Assembly (NCBI RefSeq): GCF_001598215.1
Contig: NZ_BCXJ01000004.1
Location: 310,001-374,000 of the forward strand
DNA length: 64,000 nucleotides
Origin: Shouchella clausii
Lineage (GTDB): Bacteria; Bacillota; Bacilli; Bacillales; Bacillaceae_D
Direction: 5' to 3'
A model generated the notes under the pieces. It did not search any database. It was given only the letters and a program-made list of their open reading frames with translations, and was not told where the DNA came from. Below are positions 43,490 to 53,264 of this stretch, piece by piece. The translations under genes and the position numbers were made by a program. Position 1 is the first letter of the stretch; the number at the start of each line of letters is the position of its first letter.

Positions 43490-45421
43490 TTATTTTCTCG
43501 CTTCTTTGGCAATCTCGTCGACAAAGGCAGAGAGCGGTTGCGAAGAAGAGGCTTGCTCCCCATACTTGCGGACATTAACCGCTTCAGCAGCCACTTCCTT
43601 GTCGCCAAGAACGAGCATATAAGGGATTTTTTGGATTTGTGCTTCACGGATTTTATAGCCAAGCTTTTCGTCGCGGTCGTCGATCTCGACACGGACACCT
43701 GCTTGTTGCAGTTGTTCAATGACACGTTTAGCGTAATCCAGATGGACTTCATTAGATACAGGAATCACTTGCACTTGGACAGGCGCAAGCCATGTTGGCA
43801 GCGCGCCTTTATACTCTTCCAACAAGAAAGCAACGAATCGTTCCATCGTTGAGACAACGCCGCGGTGAACGACAACCGGACGGTGCAGCTTTCCGTCTTC
43901 GCCGACATAGGTTAAATCAAAGCGTTCTGGAAGGAGAAAATCAAGCTGTACAGTCGAAAGCGTCTCTTCTTTGCCAAGGGCCGTCTTCACTTGCACATCC
44001 AATTTTGGCCCGTAAAAAGCGGCTTCACCAATTGCTTCATAGTATGGCGATCCTAATGTATCCATTGCTTCTTTTAGCATCGCTTGCGCTTTGTTCCACA
44101 TGTCATCGTCATCAAAATATTTTTCCTTGTCTTCCGGGTCACGGTACGACAGCCGAAATTTATAATCTTTCAAGCCAAAATCCTTGTACACTTCTTGGAT
44201 AAGACGTACAACGCGAACGAATTCATCTTTAATTTGATCAGGGCGGCAGAAAATGTGGGCATCGTTTAACGTCATTCCACGAACGCGCTGGAGCCCAGAA
44301 ACAGCGCCTGACATTTCGTAACGGTGCATCATGCCGAGTTCAGCAATTCGCAACGGCAATTGCCGGTAACTGCGCATATCTTGCTTATAAACCATCATAT
44401 GATGGGGACAATTCATCGGCCGCAACACAAGCGTTTCATTATCCATTTCCATCGGCGGGAACATATCGTCTTGGTAATGGTCCCAGTGCCCAGATGTTTT
44501 ATAGAGCTCAGAGGAACCAAGGATCGGTGTATAAACATGCTGATAGCCGAGGCGCTCCTCTTTATCAACAATGTAGCGCTCAATGATACGGCGGATCGTT
44601 GCTCCTTTTGGCAGCCATAAAGGCAACCCTTGTCCTACTTTAGGTGAAAGCGCAAAGATACCAAGTTCCTTGCCAAGCTTGCGGTGATCCCGTTCTTTTG
44701 CTTCTTCGAGCAAACGCAAATGTTCGTTTAGTTCATCTTTGTTAAAGAATGCCGTTCCGTAAATACGCTGCAACATTTTGTTTTTCGCGTCGCCGCGCCA
44801 GTAAGCTCCTGCGGTGGACAGTAACTTAAACTCCTTGATTTTATTCGTCGATGGCACATGGACGCCACGACACAAATCAAAAAATTCACCTTGTTTGTAA
44901 ATCGTAACTGTTTCTTCCTCCGGAATGGCTTCGATCAACTCTAGTTTATAAGGGTCATTTATTTCTTTAAAGCGAGCAATCGCTTCCTCACGGCTCACTT
45001 CTTCGCGTATGATCTCTAAATTTTCACCAATGATTTTTTTCATTTCCTTTTCGATCCGTGGCAAGTCTTCTGCCGTGATCGATTCGTCGGCATCGATGTC
45101 ATAGTAAAAGCCGTCCTCAATGACGGGCCCTACACCCAACTTAACACCTGGAAACAATCGCTTGACTGCTTGGGCAAGCACATGGGCTGTACTGTGCCTC
45201 ATGATGTCTAATCCTTCGTCTGATCCTGTGACGACAATTTCGATGTTTCCATCTTCAGGGAGTGGCGTTTTCAAATCATACAATGTCCCGTTTAGTTTTC
45301 CAGCCAATGCTTTTTTCTTTAATCCTGGGCTAATAGAAGCAGCAATCGCTTCAGTCGTCGTTCCAATTGGAAATGATTTTACTGTTCCATCAGGAAACGT
45401 AAACGTACGTTTGTCCGTCAT
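43490..45421 (-). CDS. thrS: Threonyl-tRNA synthetase
   Basis: A 643-residue class II enzyme: TGS domain (1-62), editing domain with the [11 protein letters not shown] and SAD-like elements, catalytic core (motif 2 near [19 protein letters not shown], with zinc ligand in MNCPHHM) and C-terminal anticodon-binding domain. The ATG follows AAAGGAAG. Controlled by a T-box leader. Confidence 0.98.
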   Translation of the reverse strand: MTDKRTFTFPDGTVKSFPIGTTTEAIAASISPGLKKKALAGKLNGTLYDLKTPLPEDGNIEIVVTGSDEGLDIMRHSTAHVLAQAVKRLFPGVKLGVGPVIEDGFYYDIDADESITAEDLPRIEKEMKKIIGENLEIIREEVSREEAIARFKEINDPYKLELIEAIPEEETVTIYKQGEFFDLCRGVHVPSTNKIKEFKLLSTAGAYWRGDAKNKMLQRIYGTAFFNKDELNEHLRLLEEAKERDHRKLGKELGIFALSPKVGQGLPLWLPKGATIRRIIERYIVDKEERLGYQHVYTPILGSSELYKTSGHWDHYQDDMFPPMEMDNETLVLRPMNCPHHMMVYKQDMRSYRQLPLRIAELGMMHRYEMSGAVSGLQRVRGMTLNDAHIFCRPDQIKDEFVRVVRLIQEVYKDFGLKDYKFRLSYRDPEDKEKYFDDDDMWNKAQAMLKEAMDTLGSPYYEAIGEAAFYGPKLDVQVKTALGKEETLSTVQLDFLLPERFDLTYVGEDGKLHRPVVVHRGVVSTMERFVAFLLEEYKGALPTWLAPVQVQVIPVSNEVHLDYAKRVIEQLQQAGVRVEIDDRDEKLGYKIREAQIQKIPYMLVLGDKEVAAEAVNVRKYGEQASSSQPLSAFVDEIAKEARK

Positions 45422-45439
45422 ACTTGATCTTCCTTTCGC

Positions 45440-45675
45440 ATTAAAATAAAAAACACTCGCCCCTTAGTCGAAGGGACGAGTGTGGCTTCGTGGTTCCACC
45501 CTACTTACATGCTCTACATACAGATAACGGCTGCGGGCCGGCGCTGGATACTGTTATTCCCCAGGGCAGTTCAAAGGTGGTCACAATCGAGTCGCGTTTA
45601 GGGGTCCCAGCCAATGCCCCATTCTCTAAAAAACGCCTTACTTGAATGCGGTGTCCTTATCATCACTTTTCATAC
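45440..45675 (-). promoter_or_regulatory. T-box riboswitch (Thr) controlling thrS
   Basis: The T-box GTAGGGTGGAACCACGAAG lies at 45486-45504 on the minus strand, followed by a terminator with CACTCG/CGAGTG and CCCTT/AAGGG stems and six T (45450-45484). An ACC at 45579-45581, in TGTGACCACC, is the best specifier candidate and codes for threonine. Confidence 0.92.
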
Positions 45676-45679
45676 AGCC

Positions 45680-45709
45680 ATTATACAAAAACCAAAGCCC
45701 AAAAAGCAA
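45680..45709 (-). promoter_or_regulatory. Promoter of thrS
   Basis: Minus-strand TTGCTT (45704-45709), 18 bp, TATAAT (45680-45685), just upstream of the T-box leader. Confidence 0.65.
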
Positions 45710-45729
45710 GCTTGTTCGCTGTATTTGTT

Positions 45730-46578
45730 CTAATGGCGGTCTTGCAAAGGGAAAATCGTCAGCCGCTCTTGGAAGATCGCTTGGATCGTTAAAATGACGC
45801 CATGGTCCGGTTCATCTGTAAATACATGGACATGCCCTGGAGCCATGCTGACGAGTGGGCTAATGACCATTTCAGAAAAATCAAGGCCTGTTTCAAATAC
45901 AAGTTCTTGCTTTAAATAATAGGCCATTTCTTCAGCAGTCAACTCCCGGAAATGTTCATCATAAAACGTAAACATGTCCCCATGGACGAGATAAACCATT
46001 GGCAATCGTGCAGGTGTGTTACGGATATAATGGCGCAAATTTTCAACCATGGCCTGGTAATCTTGTTCCATTAAATATTCGTCAATGGCAAGCTCGATAC
46101 AATCAATTAACATTTCTCCGTATTCTTTTAGCCGGAATGTCAGAAATGGTTCGTAATAAAATGTCGTATCCGGGTTGAGGTGTGAGGCGAAGGCGTCATA
46201 TAGAAATGCACGTCTATCAAAATGCGGCTTAACAGATGGGATATCATTCCGATCCCCTTGAAGAATGGCTTGGGCAATAGCGACGATTTGCTGCTTTTCC
46301 TCCTCGTCGGTAAAATAAAAAAGGTTTTCAGCAATGTCCATTAACCATTCATCTTCCTTTGTTTCTATGACATATTCCGCAAAGATCGAGGCCAAAAAAG
46401 GATGGAACGACTCATAAAAATCGACGTCTTTGTTTTCATAACGGACTGTGATCGTCGCTTCACTGTTTTTTTCCACTGCCCCGCCAAAACCATATGGCTC
46501 ATAGGTTGCCATATAGCCCCTCAATTCATCAAACAGGCGCGAGCAGTTGCCGCGCTCTTCAAAATGAATGGCAATCAC
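45730..46578 (-). CDS. ytxC: Sporulation-associated protein YtxC
   Basis: A 282-residue protein matching the length and position (next to thrS) of B. subtilis YtxC. Acidic, no membrane helix; segments such as FLTFRLKEYGEMLIDCIELAIDEYLMEQDYQAM are typical. Molecular function is unknown. Start GTG 46578 after GGGGAG. No clear ytxB homologue is next to it. Confidence 0.85.
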   Translation of the reverse strand: MIAIHFEERGNCSRLFDELRGYMATYEPYGFGGAVEKNSEATITVRYENKDVDFYESFHPFLASIFAEYVIETKEDEWLMDIAENLFYFTDEEEKQQIVAIAQAILQGDRNDIPSVKPHFDRRAFLYDAFASHLNPDTTFYYEPFLTFRLKEYGEMLIDCIELAIDEYLMEQDYQAMVENLRHYIRNTPARLPMVYLVHGDMFTFYDEHFRELTAEEMAYYLKQELVFETGLDFSEMVISPLVSMAPGHVHVFTDEPDHGVILTIQAIFQERLTIFPLQDRH

Positions 46579-46684
46579 GCATGACTCCCCCTAACATATC
46601 AAAACCTTACCTAAAGCTCACTAGAAGCCAGACAGGCTTACTATCAATTTATGTTGGTGGCTCAAAAACATGCTAATTGCATAG

Positions 46685-46711
46685 AAAAAAGCTCCGGAGT
46701 CGCTCCGGAGC
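46685..46711 (-). terminator. Terminator of mqnC
   Basis: GCTCCGGAG-cga-CTCCGGAGC followed by TTTTTT on the minus strand. Confidence 0.93.
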
Positions 46712-46718
46712 AAACGGG

Positions 46719-47831
46719 TCAATTTTGCATGATAAAGTCTTTCTCAACGTTTTCATTTTCTGAAAACGTCCGTAATATCTCATATTTTGTGTTACGTTGG
46801 GCTGGTATTTTTCCCGCTTCACGAATCAATTTAAGCGTCAAGTTTGAATTGACTTTGTGTGTCGTATTTGCAGCAGAGACTACATTTTCTTCCATCATTG
46901 TGCTACCAAAATCGTTACAGCCAAAATGAAGCGATTTTTTGCCGACTTCAGGCCCCATTGTCACCCAGGAAGATTGGAAATTGGCGATATTATCTAGGAA
47001 AATCCTTGAAATCGCTACGTTTTTCAAATAATCTTCTGGCGTCAATTTTTTCAGCCTTCTCAACCCTGTATTTTCCGGTTGTAGCAGCCAGGAAATGAAA
47101 GCCGTAAAGCATTGTGTCTCGTCTTGGGCATCACGAACGCGCTGCAAATGCAAGGCCCGTTCTTCAAACGATTCACCAAAGCCAATGACCATTGTTGCCG
47201 TACCAAACATGCCGACTTTTTTCGCTGTCTTCATCGCATCAAGCCACTGATCGGCCGTTACTTTTAAGCGGCTGACGCGCATCCGTGTCTCTTCAGTCAA
47301 AATTTCAGCGCCTCCGCCTGGCATACTGTCAAGACCCGCTTTATGGAGTTCCCGAAGTACGTCTTCAATCGACATGTCCATTACTTCAGCGATTTTCCAA
47401 ATTTCCGCAGGGGAAAAGGAGTGCATCCAAATATCTGGAAAGCGTTCTTTAATGCCTTTTAGCAAGTTTGTATAATAATCAAGCTTTAAATTAGGGTTGG
47501 TTCCGCCCTGCATTAATATTTCTGTTCCGCCAACATCTTGTGTTTCCTTGATTTTTTGAAAAATGACTTCGTCATCAAGAACGTAGCCATCTTTATGGTT
47601 AGGCGGTCTGTAAAAGGCGCAAAACGAACAATATGTATCGCAAAAGTTCGTGTAGTTTACATTGCGACCGATCACAAATGTCGTTATTGGCTCAGGGTGC
47701 CATTTTTTCATAATCGTATCAGCTGCTTTGCCAAGTTTATCGAGATCGTCGCTCTCGTAAAGCTTAACGGCATCGGCCATCGAAATGCGCTCGCCGTTTA
47801 CTGCCCGTTCTAATATGGCATCTATGCTCAT
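46719..47831 (-). CDS. mqnC: Cyclic dehypoxanthinyl futalosine synthase (radical SAM)
   Basis: A 370-residue radical SAM enzyme with the cluster motif CDTYCSFC near residue 64 and LMQGGTNP, SFSPAEI and MPGGGAEIL further on. It cyclises dehypoxanthine futalosine in the alternative (futalosine) route to menaquinone; B. halodurans MqnC is the studied relative. ATG 47831 is preceded by a G-rich site; the frame to 47909 has none. It is inserted between ytxC and dnaI relative to B. subtilis, which uses the classical men pathway. Menaquinone would be the acceptor for the SdhCAB encoded here. Confidence 0.93.
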   Translation of the reverse strand: MSIDAILERAVNGERISMADAVKLYESDDLDKLGKAADTIMKKWHPEPITTFVIGRNVNYTNFCDTYCSFCAFYRPPNHKDGYVLDDEVIFQKIKETQDVGGTEILMQGGTNPNLKLDYYTNLLKGIKERFPDIWMHSFSPAEIWKIAEVMDMSIEDVLRELHKAGLDSMPGGGAEILTEETRMRVSRLKVTADQWLDAMKTAKKVGMFGTATMVIGFGESFEERALHLQRVRDAQDETQCFTAFISWLLQPENTGLRRLKKLTPEDYLKNVAISRIFLDNIANFQSSWVTMGPEVGKKSLHFGCNDFGSTMMEENVVSAANTTHKVNSNLTLKLIREAGKIPAQRNTKYEILRTFSENENVEKDFIMQN

Positions 47832-47926
47832 TGTTGTACCCCCAAGCACAAGTAATCTAGTATTCTTTATACATCGTACCATAGTTATCCTTAAACATCC
47901 AATGAGCAAGCCCTGCTCTCAAACCT

Positions 47927-48033
47927 CACATACGTCGTCGTTCGCCTAGCTTATGACCCCTGACTATCCGCATTTCCGCTCGCCTGACAAGCATCCTCTC
48001 CCCGCCTGAGCGATGTTGTCGAAAAATCGACAA
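47927..48033 (-). repeat. Dispersed intergenic repeat, copy D
   Basis: On the minus strand: the hairpin TTGTCGA-ttt-TCGACAA, then CTTGTCAGGCGAG, ATGCGGATAG, GGGGTCAT and GCGAACGACGACGTATGTGAG. All blocks occur in the order seen in copy A. It fills the gap between dnaI and mqnC. Confidence 0.68.
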
Positions 48034-48036
48034 TAT

Positions 48037-48062
48037 AAAAACCGGCGCTACATACCGCGCCG
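48037..48062 (-). terminator. Terminator overlapping the dnaI stop
   Basis: CGGCGC pairs with GCGCCG, followed by GTTTTTA on the minus strand. The last codons and stop of dnaI lie inside the hairpin. Confidence 0.75.
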
Positions 48063-48977
48063 ATTTTGTCCGCCAACTTCTACGAATGTGGTAAAATGCT
48101 TGATCCTTTCCATAATCCGTTTTGCTTTTAGCCGTTCGATCCCGCCTTTTTCCGAATAGGCAAGCTGCTCTTCTAACTCATCGTAATCGTAATTTGAAGT
48201 AAACAACGTTGGCAGTTTCTCAGCCATTCTGTACTGAAGAATTGGGCCTAAAACTTCGTCACGGGTCCAAGCGGTTGTTGTCTCTGCTCCAATGTCATCT
48301 AGCATCAGTACAGGGGCTTTTCGGACAGCTTCCAGCTTTTCTTGAAAGGATCCATCGCCAATGGCTTGCTTCATTTCCCTAAAGAAGTCAGGTGTATAGA
48401 TCAAATAGGATTGGATGTTTTTTGCTTTTAATTCATTTGCAATAGCCCCTAACAAATACGTCTTTCCTACACCAAATTTTCCGTATAAGTATAGGCCCTT
48501 GCCCTTTTCTCCTGGATTAGCTGATAAAGCAAATTCAAGCCCTTCACTTAGCGCCTCTGCCCGTTCCTCATTTTGTTCCATATCGTCAAACGTAGCTTTA
48601 AGGATATCTTTAGGAATATAAAGCGACTGGATTAGCTCTAGTTTCGCTTGTTCTGCCTCTTGCTCCCGTTTCAGTTGGCATCGGCTATAAGAAATCTCAA
48701 TGCTGCCTCTCTCTGTATAAAGCAACGGTTGAAATCCTTTCATCATATTCGGGCAATGGTCTAACCCGGGGCACGTTTGGCAGTTCCCTCGTTCCTTTTT
48801 AAACTCGTATAGTTTGCTAAGGGCACGGTCGATCATCGAGCGGGTTACGTCAGGATGCTCTTGCAAAAAGGCTTGTACAATCGCGCTATCTAGCAGCTCC
48901 TGCCTTTGGCGCTCAATCCGCTTTTGCAGGCGCCCATCCTGGTCAAAAGCTTTTAGCGCCTGTTCTATTGATTCCAT
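48048..48977 (-). CDS. dnaI: Primosomal protein DnaI (helicase loader ATPase)
   Basis: A 309-residue AAA+ protein that loads the DnaC replicative helicase. The N-terminal helicase-binding domain has Cys residues in CQTCPGLDHCPNM (zinc site); the ATPase has Walker A GKFGVGKTYLL near 168 and Walker B VLMLDDIGAE. It overlaps dnaB by 13 bases. Confidence 0.97.
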   Translation of the reverse strand: MESIEQALKAFDQDGRLQKRIERQRQELLDSAIVQAFLQEHPDVTRSMIDRALSKLYEFKKERGNCQTCPGLDHCPNMMKGFQPLLYTERGSIEISYSRCQLKREQEAEQAKLELIQSLYIPKDILKATFDDMEQNEERAEALSEGLEFALSANPGEKGKGLYLYGKFGVGKTYLLGAIANELKAKNIQSYLIYTPDFFREMKQAIGDGSFQEKLEAVRKAPVLMLDDIGAETTTAWTRDEVLGPILQYRMAEKLPTLFTSNYDYDELEEQLAYSEKGGIERLKAKRIMERIKHFTTFVEVGGQNRRGM

Positions 48978-50407
48978 TCGCTCTCATCCTTTTTTTCCCT
49001 TAGTCGTTTTCGTTCCTCCATTAATGCAGCAATCCGTTTTTTTGACTCTGTTTGAGTTACGCTTGTTTTTGATTCAGTCGCTTCACCCACAGCGCTAGCT
49101 TGTTTGCCTTCTTGACTAATCCCCTTTTCTTGCTCAGCCATTAGCCACTTCGGTAGTTTGTCTTGGCGCGCGTTTCGCTTATACGTTTGCCGCGGCGATG
49201 CATTGGCCTGTTTTTGTTTGTCTTCCTTCACAAGCCCCATAGCGCCTGGCACCGTTTTTACTTTTTTTCGCTTCCAATGGCCAGCAATTTTCAACATAAA
49301 GGCGCGGGAAAGCTTCATATCATGTTGGAATAGGACATAATCAATCAGTACGTTCGCCACACCTGGATGCAATTTATAATCAACGATGAGTTCTTCAATC
49401 AAGCGGGCATCGGCTGGAGAAACCACTGCCCCTTCTTGGCGCATTTCCAAGAGTGTCATTGGCGGTGTTTGCTCGTAAAATTGGATGGACCGTTCCTCTT
49501 CTGTTTGCGGCTCTTTCGTCATCGTTCGCGCCGTCTGCGGCTGTGTTTTTAAACCAAGCGCAGGCGGTTTTGTGCCATTTTCAAGGCGGTACCACTCTTT
49601 GATCGTTTTTCGTAAATCGTCTTCATCCAACATGTCGCCTCGAGAAGCTTGCTCAACTAAATTCGCCATTGTTAACGGCTCAACTTGGTAAACAAAAGCG
49701 AGTTTTTTGATCAAGTCAATCAATCGATCAGTCAACACTTCTGGCGGGACAATAAAGCTAGACAACGCTTGTTTCATTAATTCAATGTCAAAATCATCAA
49801 AGTGAAGACCGTTGCTGTCCTTGCCGATCAGCGCCTCCCCATTTGCTCCTTTCAATGCGCCGTCTTGTTCGTTCATTAACGCCGGCTGCATCTCCGAGTG
49901 AGTTAAAGAGGTAAACACACTGGAAAAGGATTCGGTCACTTCTTCAAACTCGCTACTGTCCAACACGGGCAGTGCAAAGCGTTCCCTTACCGCCCGGTAT
50001 CCTTGTTTGCCTAGCCTGTTATACAAAAAAACGCTAAGAACATCGTCTCGAAAAAAACGATGTGGTTTCATTGGCGGCTGTAATTCATACATAAAAAAGC
50101 GGACGTCGTCTGTTTTTTTTCGGTATGTCCTGAGCAAATCAATCGCTTCTAGTTTTTTCCGCGCTTCAAGCAGCTTAGGCAAACTCAAGTCAAGGAGGAC
50201 GCTAAGTTGATGGTGAGTATGGATATCGCCTTGGTACTTTCCCGAAGGAAGCTGCGATTTCAAACTATTGTACAGGCCAACTGCTTCTGTGCCAATCAAA
50301 GGCTGATACAAAAGGGTAAGTACATGGCTGTCCATGTCTGTGATAAAATCGGCCAGCCGCACTGTGTACTGGTCTACAGGAAGAACTTCTTTCCAATGCC
50401 AAGGCAT
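48965..50407 (-). CDS. dnaB: Replication initiation and membrane attachment protein DnaB
   Basis: A 480-residue primosome protein acting with DnaD and DnaI at oriC and stalled forks (not the replicative helicase). Winged-helix DnaB_2/DnaD-like domains lie near 20-150 and 320-420; between them and at the C-terminus are low-complexity, Gln/Lys/Glu-rich linkers, ending in a charged coiled coil. Synteny dnaB-dnaI is as in B. subtilis. Confidence 0.94.
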   Translation of the reverse strand: MPWHWKEVLPVDQYTVRLADFITDMDSHVLTLLYQPLIGTEAVGLYNSLKSQLPSGKYQGDIHTHHQLSVLLDLSLPKLLEARKKLEAIDLLRTYRKKTDDVRFFMYELQPPMKPHRFFRDDVLSVFLYNRLGKQGYRAVRERFALPVLDSSEFEEVTESFSSVFTSLTHSEMQPALMNEQDGALKGANGEALIGKDSNGLHFDDFDIELMKQALSSFIVPPEVLTDRLIDLIKKLAFVYQVEPLTMANLVEQASRGDMLDEDDLRKTIKEWYRLENGTKPPALGLKTQPQTARTMTKEPQTEEERSIQFYEQTPPMTLLEMRQEGAVVSPADARLIEELIVDYKLHPGVANVLIDYVLFQHDMKLSRAFMLKIAGHWKRKKVKTVPGAMGLVKEDKQKQANASPRQTYKRNARQDKLPKWLMAEQEKGISQEGKQASAVGEATESKTSVTQTESKKRIAALMEERKRLREKKDESEWNQ

Positions 50408-50427
50408 GGCCCTTATCCCCTTTCGCT

Positions 50428-50463
50428 AAAAAAGAGCTTAAAACGCCCATGCGTTTATAGCTC
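50428..50463 (-). terminator. Terminator between nrdR and dnaB
   Basis: GAGCT...AGCTC with inner AACGC/GCGTT pairing, followed by TTTTTT on the minus strand, within 5 bp of the nrdR stop codon. Confidence 0.75.
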
Positions 50464-50466
50464 CTT

Positions 50467-50922
50467 TTAATTTTTATTCATTAACTCAGTCAATTCTTTT
50501 ATAAATACATTGATGTCTTTAAACTGTCTGTATACAGAAGCAAAACGAACGTAAGCAACATCGTCGACTTTCGCTAGCCGTTCCATGACGAGTTCGCCCA
50601 CATCCTGGCTTCGCACTTCTTGTTTCCCTTCATTGCGAAGCGTGCGCTCCACGTCCAATACCATTTCTTCAAGCGTTTCAAGGGGAACGGGGCGTTTCTC
50701 ACAGGCACGCACAAGGCCGCGTAGCATTTTATCGCTGCTAAATTCCTCCCGCATACCGTCTTTTTTAATAATGAGAAGAGGCCGTTCTTCCACTGTCTCA
50801 TAAGTGGTAAAACGCTGTAAACATTTTTCGCACTCCCGCCTCCGTTTGATCGAGCGGCTTTCATCACTTGGCCTGGAATCGAGCACTCTTGTTCCGTTAT
50901 GCTGACATTTGGGACAGCGCAT
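50467..50922 (-). CDS. nrdR: Transcriptional repressor NrdR
   Basis: A 151-residue zinc-ribbon plus ATP-cone repressor of ribonucleotide reductase genes that senses dATP/ATP. Zinc ligands are in MRCPKC and CEKC; the ATP-cone begins near residue 49 ([13 protein letters not shown]). ATG 50922 gives the normal N-terminus; the frame to 50937 adds four residues before it. Confidence 0.97.
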   Translation of the reverse strand: MRCPKCQHNGTRVLDSRPSDESRSIKRRRECEKCLQRFTTYETVEERPLLIIKKDGMREEFSSDKMLRGLVRACEKRPVPLETLEEMVLDVERTLRNEGKQEVRSQDVGELVMERLAKVDDVAYVRFASVYRQFKDINVFIKELTELMNKN

Positions 50923-51016
50923 TGCAATCATCTCCATCTGTGCCCAAAGGACGTGAATACCAAAATGAAATTGGTTTCTTCTATCATATAAAAAAAGGGC
51001 GCCTGTGGCAAGCCTC

Positions 51017-51418
51017 TTACAGCAGCTCGTGGCCTAGCGCTGAACCGACATACGTTAATTGCTCGTCAAGTTTCTTGTAAAGAGCTAAAATGAATTTCCG
51101 GCTGTAGCCAAAATCGCTTGGAAGCACTGTTTCTGTTGCACATGAAAAATCGACCGCAGTCCGATACGGTTTTACTGTAATAATAGAAACCACTAACAGC
51201 AGTTTTTTTCCTGATTTCGTTTGCGCAACAATTTCACCCCTGTCATCTTCGCTCCGCTTAATCGTCAATCCCTGTTGTGTAAGCACCTGTTCAATGGTGC
51301 GCATGGCCTTGTCTTTCGTTGTTTTATAATAGCGTGTTTGCAACTCTTTCACTGGGTGCTCTTCCCCGGTTTCAGTGCGTGTGCTGAAAATACGGTTCAT
51401 TGTTTCACGAAAACCCAT
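51017..51418 (-). CDS. Conserved protein of unknown function between nrdR and speD
   Basis: A 133-residue soluble protein. ATG 51418 has GGGGAGAG upstream; the frame to 51544 would run through the speD terminator. It starts [16 protein letters not shown], then an alpha/beta part with [35 protein letters not shown] and [14 protein letters not shown] do not recognise a named domain. The position could correspond to the B. subtilis ytcF locus, but I cannot confirm homology. Confidence 0.75.
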   Translation of the reverse strand: MGFRETMNRIFSTRTETGEEHPVKELQTRYYKTTKDKAMRTIEQVLTQQGLTIKRSEDDRGEIVAQTKSGKKLLLVVSIITVKPYRTAVDFSCATETVLPSDFGYSRKFILALYKKLDEQLTYVGSALGHELL

Positions 51419-51488
51419 CCTGCTCTCTCCCCCTGTGTAAACGTTGCCCTTATCATACCATAAATCGCGAAAGCGCATCCATTTATAG

Positions 51489-51526
51489 CAAAAAGAAACC
51501 GCCAGCAGTATGCTCGGCGGTTTCTC
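51489..51526 (-). terminator. Terminator of speD
   Basis: AGAAACCGCC pairs perfectly with GGCGGTTTCT, followed by TTTTTG on the minus strand, right after the speD stop codon. Confidence 0.9.
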
Positions 51527-51530
51527 CAAT

Positions 51531-51920
51531 TTATTTAACAGCACTGTGGCTTAATCGTTTTTCAGGCTTAATTGGTCCCATTCCTCGTGGCAATTCAAGC
51601 ACTTCGCTTGTTGTTGCACCCAATTCTCTTGCAATAAACTCAGCAGCAACATTTGGGTCAATAACTGGACCACATGTATAAACGTCTATGCTCGCATAGC
51701 CATGTTCCGGGAAACTGTGAATCGTTAAATGCGACTCAGAAATGATCACGACTCCACTCACCCCTTGTGGGGCAAACTTATGAAACGCTACTTCCCTCAC
51801 TTCTGCTCCGGCTCTTAAAGCTGCATTTACAAATACTTGTTCAATAAATTCCATGTTGTTTAGCTTGTTTATGTCACAACCCCAAAGCTCAGAAATGACA
51901 TGACGTCCCATTGTATCCAT
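51531..51920 (-). CDS. speD: S-adenosylmethionine decarboxylase proenzyme
   Basis: A 129-residue class 1B proenzyme that self-cleaves at the Glu-Ser bond in [15 protein letters not shown] to form its pyruvoyl group and supplies decarboxylated SAM for spermidine. [15 protein letters not shown] is the conserved start, so I use ATG 51920 rather than the longer frame to 51968. It is upstream of the unknown gene and downstream of gapB, each with its own terminator. Confidence 0.97.
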   Translation of the reverse strand: MDTMGRHVISELWGCDINKLNNMEFIEQVFVNAALRAGAEVREVAFHKFAPQGVSGVVIISESHLTIHSFPEHGYASIDVYTCGPVIDPNVAAEFIARELGATTSEVLELPRGMGPIKPEKRLSHSAVK

Positions 51921-52000
51921 ATGAACTTCCCCCTTTTCGGTAATTCGCCATGCAGCAAAAGCATGCATGTAGGATCGTCTTCGTACAGGGGGGAAAGTTA

Positions 52001-52017
52001 GTCCTAAGAGGTCCTAA
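52001..52017. repeat. Tandem GTCCTAA repeat upstream of speD
   Basis: GTCCTAA at 52001-52007 and again at 52011-52017, exactly one helical turn apart, 80-100 bp upstream of speD. A possible activator or repressor site; nothing known was matched. Confidence 0.35.
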
Positions 52018-52030
52018 CCCATGCTGCAAG

Positions 52031-52068
52031 AAAAACGAATCCCGTTTTTAAACGAACTCACGGGATTC
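52031..52068 (-). terminator. Terminator of gapB
   Basis: GAATCCCGT pairs with ACGGGATTC, followed by GTTTTTC on the minus strand. Confidence 0.85.
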
Positions 52069-52126
52069 AGTATACTTGGTTTACACCACGATTGCAACTG
52101 GATTTCTAAACAATTTTACATCGTTC

Positions 52127-53161
52127 TTAGGATGCAGAATGGATTTCTTCTTTCACGGACATCTGCGCTGCGACATGATTCATTAAATCAACCACTCTGC
52201 AAGAATAGCCCCATTCATTGTCATACCAAGCAAGGACTTTTGCCTGACGATTGTTTAAAACTATCGTTGATTGACCATCTACAACCGCCGATTGTTCCTC
52301 GCCATTAAAGTCGATTGAAACGAGTGGTTCATCTGTAATCCCTAAGAAGCCTTTAAGCGTCCCTCGTGAAGCTTCCCAAAAGGCATTGTTAATTGCTTCT
52401 GCAGTTGTTTCTGTTTTTAAATTCACAACTAAATCAACTAACGAAACATTTGGCGTTGGCACACGAAGCGCCATTCCTGTTAGTTTGCCTTCCAAATTCG
52501 GCAACACTTTCGAGATTGCCTTAGCCGCTCCAGTCGATGTCGGGATGATGGACTGTCCACATGCCCGAGCTCGCCGCAAATCTTTATGAGGGTTGTCAAT
52601 GTTTTTCTGGTCATTCGTATAAGAATGCACCGTTGTCATCATTCCTGATTCAATTCCAAACCTTTCGTCGAGGACTTTCGCAACTGGGGCTAGGCAATTG
52701 GTTGTGCATGAGGCATTCGAGAGAATGTGATCTTCCTGTGGATTGTAGTCGCTTTCATTTACACCGACGACAATCGTTGCATCCTCTCCCTTTGCCGGAG
52801 CGGTAATGATCACTTTTTTCGCCCCTGCTTGCAAATGAGCACCAGCCGCTTCTTTTGTTTTAAATTTGCCGGTTGCTTCAATGACAATATCAATCCCCAA
52901 CTGTTCCCAAGGCAAATGCCGTGGATCCCGTTCAGCAAGCAATTCAATCTTTTTTCCATTTACGAATAACTGCCCATCTTTCGCATAGACATCGGCCATG
53001 AATGGCCCATGAATGGAATCGTATTTGATTAAATGAGCTAATGTGTCTGCTGGGTAAGAAGCATTGATCGCAGTAATATCAACTTTCCCTTCTAGAAAAG
53101 CTTTTCGAAACACCATTCGACCGATTCGTCCAAACCCGTTGATCGCCATTTTCACATTCAT
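52127..53161 (-). CDS. gapB: NADP-dependent glyceraldehyde-3-phosphate dehydrogenase (gluconeogenic)
   Basis: A 344-residue enzyme. The Rossmann start INGFGRIGR, catalytic Cys in SNASCTTNCLAP, HSYTNDQ and the C-terminal WYDNEWGYSCR are standard GAPDH. The N-terminal INASYPADTLAHLIKYDSIHG and the location next to speD identify the GapB type, which works with NADP(H) in gluconeogenesis and is repressed by CcpN on sugars in B. subtilis. No CcpN site was identified. Confidence 0.95.
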   Translation of the reverse strand: MNVKMAINGFGRIGRMVFRKAFLEGKVDITAINASYPADTLAHLIKYDSIHGPFMADVYAKDGQLFVNGKKIELLAERDPRHLPWEQLGIDIVIEATGKFKTKEAAGAHLQAGAKKVIITAPAKGEDATIVVGVNESDYNPQEDHILSNASCTTNCLAPVAKVLDERFGIESGMMTTVHSYTNDQKNIDNPHKDLRRARACGQSIIPTSTGAAKAISKVLPNLEGKLTGMALRVPTPNVSLVDLVVNLKTETTAEAINNAFWEASRGTLKGFLGITDEPLVSIDFNGEEQSAVVDGQSTIVLNNRQAKVLAWYDNEWGYSCRVVDLMNHVAAQMSVKEEIHSAS

Positions 53162-53264
53162 AAAGTCCAGCCCCTTCAGGTTATTATGTTACCCTTTTTA
53201 TCAATATTATATGAAATAGTATAACATAAATAAACCAAAAACGTGAACCAATTTAAATTTAGGC

